This document shows positions 60,557-64,000 of a stretch of 64,000 nucleotides of DNA, piece after piece. The stretch lies in contig DIEX01000024.1 in assembly GCA_002418835.1 (NCBI GenBank), forward strand, positions 1 through 64,000, in the 5' to 3' direction. Within the stretch, counting starts at the first letter, position 1, and every line of letters starts with the position of its first letter. A model generated the notes under the pieces. The model ran no database searches. It was not told where the DNA came from and worked only from the letters and a program-made list of their open reading frames with translations. Source of the stretch: Spirochaetia bacterium UBA5763 (GTDB lineage Bacteria; Spirochaetota; UBA4802; UBA5550). The position numbers and the translations under genes were made by a program.

Positions 60557-61633
60557 TTAATGACACATCTTCTTTATATAATTAATAATCCCCTCAATAT
60601 CAGTAACCGCATTAGCCGCATTCAGCTTAATGGCCTCTTTAGGCATACCAAAGACCACACAGGACTCCTCATTCTGTGCAAGAGTATATGCTCCGGCCTG
60701 CTTCATCTCAAGTAATCCGGCAGCGCCGTCATTACCCATACCGGTACAAATTATCCCCACAGCTGAGTCCCCTGCGTATTTGCTCACAGATCTGAATAAC
60801 ACATCAACCGACGGCCTGTGCCTGTTAACAGGAGGCCCGTCATTAATCTCCACCCAGTAACCGTTCCTGTCAGACTTAAGGAGCATATGCTTACCACCCG
60901 GAGCAACAAGTGCCACATCAGTAAGCAGCCTGTCTCCATTTTTAGCCTCTTTAACCAGAAGGTTTGACTTGCCGTTAACCCTGTTTGCGAAAGCTTCAGT
61001 GAATTTTTCAGGCATATGCTGTGTGATTACAATACCAGGACAGCCGTTAGGGAGATTCGCGAGAATCTGGTCAATGACCTCTGTCCCCCCTGTTGAAGCC
61101 CCGATAGCAATGACCTTTTCTGTAGGTTTGTTTTTGTTTACAAAATCCGATTTGGAGAGAATTACATCAGCGGTATACTTCTGATCAACTTTAAGAGCAA
61201 CTGCCGGTTTCTTCTTTATCCTGGCCTTGGAATTACCCGCTCCAATAACTTTTTCGATAAGCTCCCGCGCGAATTCTGATGTGCTGTCACTGACATCAAA
61301 CTGCGGTTTCGCGATAACATCAAAGGCTCCGATTTCAAGAGCCCTTATCGCTGCTGTAGAACCCTTCTCAGTAAGTGAACTGACCATGATTGCCGGTACA
61401 GGATTCGCTATCATAAGCTTCTGCAGAAAAGTAAGTCCATCCATCCCAGGCATCTCTATATCAAGGGTTATTACGTCAGGATTCATTGTATTGATTTTTT
61501 TCGCGGCTATATTTGCATCAATTGCAGTTCCAAGTATCTCAATGTCGGCAGACTGCGACAACGTATCTGTTAAAAACTTACGCATCAACGCTGAGTCATC
61601 AATAATCAGTACTCTGACTTTTTTCTGTTCCAT
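60557..61633 (-). CDS. cheB: Chemotaxis methylesterase CheB (full length, cluster 2)
   Basis: 358 residues. Receiver with D58 (VITLDIEMP), long basic linker (about 130-175), and catalytic domain with the IGASTGGTEV nucleophile Ser, VITQHMPEKF His and TGMGNDGAAG Asp. It is the last gene of the cheW-cheD-cheR-cheD-cheB cluster. It differs from the cluster 1 CheB at 25639 in linker and details, and would be phosphorylated by a CheA not encoded nearby. Confidence 0.95.
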   Translation of the reverse strand: MEQKKVRVLIIDDSALMRKFLTDTLSQSADIEILGTAIDANIAAKKINTMNPDVITLDIEMPGMDGLTFLQKLMIANPVPAIMVSSLTEKGSTAAIRALEIGAFDVIAKPQFDVSDSTSEFARELIEKVIGAGNSKARIKKKPAVALKVDQKYTADVILSKSDFVNKNKPTEKVIAIGASTGGTEVIDQILANLPNGCPGIVITQHMPEKFTEAFANRVNGKSNLLVKEAKNGDRLLTDVALVAPGGKHMLLKSDRNGYWVEINDGPPVNRHRPSVDVLFRSVSKYAGDSAVGIICTGMGNDGAAGLLEMKQAGAYTLAQNEESCVVFGMPKEAIKLNAANAVTDIEGIINYIKKMCH

Positions 61634-61644
61634 AGGCTTACTCT

Positions 61645-62199
61645 CTACCCTGTAGTTAGTTTTTCATCTCTTTCCAGTACAAGCTTTGATATCTCGGTAC
61701 CACGGATTTTCCGCAGATACACTCTCCCTGTATCAATATCAAATATAATCTTCCTTGTATAATCGGAGCCCACATCCATCCCCACAATCGGGATATCCTC
61801 CATCTCAAGCATCAGCTTTGCCATTCTGACATTATTGGAGGATATATTACCCTGCCGGTCCGGCGTATTGAGCGACTGAATAATGTTGCCTCCGCCGAAT
61901 ACCCTTGCTGTTATATTCTCTCTTGCTGCTCCCCTCTCCAGCATCTCCCATATTATCTTAATCATTGATGCCAGTCCGTATCGTGTATAATCATCCTGCG
62001 GAATGTCTCGTTCGTTAATTTTCCCCGGAAGCATAAAATGGTTCATTGCACCGATCTTTTTTACATTATCATGCAGACATACGGCAACACATGAACCGAG
62101 CAGTGTCCCGATAAGTTCATCGCTGTCAGTAACATAGTATTCCCCGGGATAAATTATTGTCAGATTTTTCCCGAGCTTGTGCCTCATTCTTAAATACAC
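61645..62199 (-). CDS. cheD: Chemoreceptor glutamine deamidase CheD
   Basis: 184 residues with the CheD thiol-protease-like fold. Catalytic C37 (LLGSCVAVCLHD) and H54 (AMNHFMLPG) are both present, with ARVFGGGN and NSN-like segments downstream. It deamidates receptor glutamines and can bind CheC. The fused CheC domain on CheA is a potential partner. It lies 11 bases upstream of cheB and six after cheR. Confidence 0.93.
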   Translation of the reverse strand: MYLRMRHKLGKNLTIIYPGEYYVTDSDELIGTLLGSCVAVCLHDNVKKIGAMNHFMLPGKINERDIPQDDYTRYGLASMIKIIWEMLERGAARENITARVFGGGNIIQSLNTPDRQGNISSNNVRMAKLMLEMEDIPIVGMDVGSDYTRKIIFDIDTGRVYLRKIRGTEISKLVLERDEKLTTG

Positions 62200-62205
62200 C
62201 TGGGA

Positions 62206-63036
62206 TCATACCACCTTTCTGTATATGGTTCTTCCGGCAAGCACGAACTGCTCAGTTATGCTTGTTATATTCTCTGAATGGCCGATGAGAAGATATCCGT
62301 CATCCTTAAGGTAATCATAAAATTTGGCGAAGAGTTTACGCTGAGTATCTCTGTCAAAATAAATAATAACATTACGGCAGAATATGATATCGAACTTCTT
62401 CTGCATAGGATATTCATCCTGAAGCAGGTTGAGTCTCCTGAAGTATACTGACTCTTTCAATGAATCGCAGACCCGGTAATACACTTCATCATCTTCATTT
62501 TTCTCTGTTGCAAAGTATTTTTTCAGGTATTTAGGATCAACTGTCGCCAGATGGTCTTCGGGATAAACGCCATTTTTTGCTTTCTGTAATACCTGTGTAT
62601 CAATATCTGTTGACAGTATAAGTATTTCAGGTGATTTGTTTGTACCGAAAAATTCGCTGGTTACCATTGCAATGGTATAGGGTTCTTCACCGGTCGAACA
62701 ACCCGCGCTCCAGATGCGGATCTCTTTCATCCCGCGGCGCTGGTATTCGGGGAGCACCACATTTTTCATAAATTCAAAGTGATCATTCTCCCGGAAGAAA
62801 TCAGTTTTATTTGTAGTTATAAGATTAATAAAATTAATCTTTTCTTCATTATAGTTTTCAATAAGATAATCATAATATTCCGCAAAAGAATCAAGCCTCA
62901 GTTCCCTGAGCCTTTTCATCAGGCGGGACTGCATCAGTATTTTTTTTACATCACTGAGTTTTATCCCTGCCTCTTTATAAACAATATCCCTGAGTCTGTT
63001 AAAATCATGATCTTCCAGAATGTAATTCTTTATCAT
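62206..63036 (-). CDS. cheR: Chemotaxis protein methyltransferase CheR
   Basis: 276 residues. The N-terminal helical domain (1-75), with TTNKTDFFREN near 74-84, is followed by the SAM-binding core with GCSTGEEPYT (about 111-120) and IIFCRNVIIYFD (about 217-228). It methylates receptor glutamates. It is the only CheR in the window against three CheB-type proteins. Confidence 0.95.
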   Translation of the reverse strand: MIKNYILEDHDFNRLRDIVYKEAGIKLSDVKKILMQSRLMKRLRELRLDSFAEYYDYLIENYNEEKINFINLITTNKTDFFRENDHFEFMKNVVLPEYQRRGMKEIRIWSAGCSTGEEPYTIAMVTSEFFGTNKSPEILILSTDIDTQVLQKAKNGVYPEDHLATVDPKYLKKYFATEKNEDDEVYYRVCDSLKESVYFRRLNLLQDEYPMQKKFDIIFCRNVIIYFDRDTQRKLFAKFYDYLKDDGYLLIGHSENITSITEQFVLAGRTIYRKVV

Positions 63037-63045
63037 GTTATTTCC

Positions 63046-63636
63046 CTAATCGAACAGTAAGATTTTGCCGACCCTGTTTCTATTCCTGAATTCATTTTCA
63101 ACATATTCCTTCTCAAGCTGAATAAACTCTGAAAATTCCTCGTTGTTTTTCAGTATCTGCCTGTAGACCACTCCGTCAAAAGGTGAAAAATACAGCTTCC
63201 TTCTGAAGTTCCCGCCGAGGTCACTCTTCTCAACCGGAATATTCTCCAGTTCAAAATACTCTTTTACAAAATGTATATTACTCTCTGTAAGTGATAATCT
63301 GACCGGCCCTGAAGCGTCAGTATAACCTGCTCCGAATATCTTTGCCTTCATATGATGTCTGTCGCATCCGAGCTTAACCATGTCTGCCATGAGGTACTCC
63401 ATATTCAATATCCCGATTCTGGATATTTCGTCATGCACTATCCCCTCTGTACCTGTAGTCCCCGGAACCACGAAATTTATAAGCCCGCCTCTCCTCTTAA
63501 TATAATCAAAAACAGACACAGCAAGACATGAACCAACAATTGTTCCGATATAGCAGTTTTCATTTGAAGCATAATGCTCACCGGGATATATCAGGTAGAG
63601 AGGCTTCCCGGTCCTGTTCTGCTGACTTCTTAGCAT
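63046..63636 (-). CDS. CheD-like protein lacking the catalytic histidine
   Basis: 196 residues, homologous to CheD throughout (LIYPGEHYASNENCYIGTIV; KIFGAGYTD). C37 is retained (IVGSCLAVSVFD), but the histidine position is Asn54 (GGLINFVVPG, compared with AMNHFMLPG in the neighbour). The LP-G end and the Lys/Arg-rich C-terminal extension (about 170-196) also differ. It is probably inactive as a deamidase and may bind CheC or receptors. It is the gene before cheR in the same operon. Confidence 0.8.
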   Translation of the reverse strand: MLRSQQNRTGKPLYLIYPGEHYASNENCYIGTIVGSCLAVSVFDYIKRRGGLINFVVPGTTGTEGIVHDEISRIGILNMEYLMADMVKLGCDRHHMKAKIFGAGYTDASGPVRLSLTESNIHFVKEYFELENIPVEKSDLGGNFRRKLYFSPFDGVVYRQILKNNEEFSEFIQLEKEYVENEFRNRNRVGKILLFD

Positions 63637-63642
63637 AAAGAA

Positions 63643-64000
63643 CTAACCTTCAGTCAGGGAATCGCCAGCGAGAAATGTTTCGACATCAAGGAGAACAACA
63701 AGACTTTCTCCTATTCTGCCAATCCCCTCAATAGAACTGGTATCTACCCGCGCGGAATAGTTTATCTGACTCTGAATATCTGACAAAGGAATGTTAACAA
63801 CATCAGAAACAGCATCTACAATCATACCGACAAGTCTTTCATTAACCTCAACGATCAGAATAACAGTAAATGAATCATATTCTTTAGGGGGGAGAGAAAA
63901 CTTCCGCCTCATATCAATGACAGGTATAACAGAACCACGAAGATTGATAACACCCTTAATAAAAGCCCGGGCTTTAGGGACATGGGTAATCTCAATCATT
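63643..64000 (-). CDS. cheW: Chemotaxis coupling protein CheW, partial at window end
   Basis: About 118 residues are visible, covering the middle and C-terminal part of a CheW domain (ITHVPKARAFIKGVINLRGS; VNERLVGMIVDAVSDVVNIP). The N-terminal 40 or so residues lie beyond position 64000; the ATG near 63999 is an internal methionine, not the likely start. It is upstream of the CheD-like gene in cluster 2. Confidence 0.88.
   Translation of the reverse strand, partial: MIEITHVPKARAFIKGVINLRGSVIPVIDMRRKFSLPPKEYDSFTVILIVEVNERLVGMIVDAVSDVVNIPLSDIQSQINYSARVDTSSIEGIGRIGESLVVLLDVETFLAGDSLTEG

Overview
The window reads as a chromosomal segment from an AT-rich (by eye about 40% GC), Gram-negative, chemotactic bacterium. 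The evidence is FadL-type and other outer-membrane barrels, lipoproteins, a phosphoethanolamine transferase, MurJ, sigma-54 with an NtrY/NtrX-type pair, and two chemotaxis clusters. No rRNA or phylogenetic marker search was possible. The gene orders rpoN-hpf-hprK-ptsH, thrS-infC-rpmI-rplT and scpA-scpB-cmk-rpsA, together with the chemotaxis set, would fit Spirochaetota or a similar deep Gram-negative lineage, but that placement is a weak inference.

Layout. 1-7.3 kb is the least ordinary part. Two FadL/OmpP1 barrel genes flank a FadR-type GntR regulator and two tandem paralogous 51-52 aa membrane peptides. The spacers hold dispersed repeats, a shared operator-promoter module, short exact repeats next to terminators, and an operator-linked transcript without an obvious gene. 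7.3-9.2 kb is a three-gene operon of an unknown protein, a free-standing CheB esterase domain and an HExxH protein. 9.4-12.5 kb holds a small membrane protein, a HAD phosphatase, a DUF457-like membrane protein and a GMC oxidoreductase. 12.5-18.2 kb holds murJ, dacB, a TPR protein and an ABC-type ATPase with degenerate catalytic motifs. 18.2-25.1 kb is a long minus-strand housekeeping run (STAS, Nudix, rnc, acpP, rpmF, TPR, rpsA, cmk, scpB, scpA).

25.2-30.6 kb is chemotaxis cluster 1 (cheW, a cheA-cheC fusion, cheB, cheY). 30.9-38.4 kb carries zapA, a coiled-coil/acidic-repeat gene, a barrel protein, rplT-rpmI-infC-thrS, tRNA-Val(GAC) and a phosphoethanolamine transferase. 38.7-48.9 kb (plus strand) carries a patatin phospholipase, a hybrid histidine kinase, a crotonase, ribH-nusB-TPR-dgt, a DUF1285-like gene and a VKOR-DsbA fusion. 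48.9-58.5 kb (minus) is rpoN-hpf-hprK-ptsH-ntrY-ntrX-UDG-like-priA, a regulatory HPr system with nitrogen/sigma-54 control genes. 58.6-60.6 kb has a barrel protein, a thioesterase and a lipoprotein. 60.6-64 kb is chemotaxis cluster 2 (cheW, cheD, cheR, cheD, cheB), cut by the window end.

How the parts fit: the two chemotaxis clusters supply kinase, couplers, methyltransferase, three methylesterases, two deamidase-type proteins and a fused phosphatase, but no receptor or flagellar gene lies here. HprK can phosphorylate HPr at Ser46, while no EI or EIIA is present. The FadR-type regulator, the TGGT-N2-ACCA boxes and the FadL genes suggest a local lipid/hydrophobic-uptake regulon, but this is inferred from proximity and motif only.
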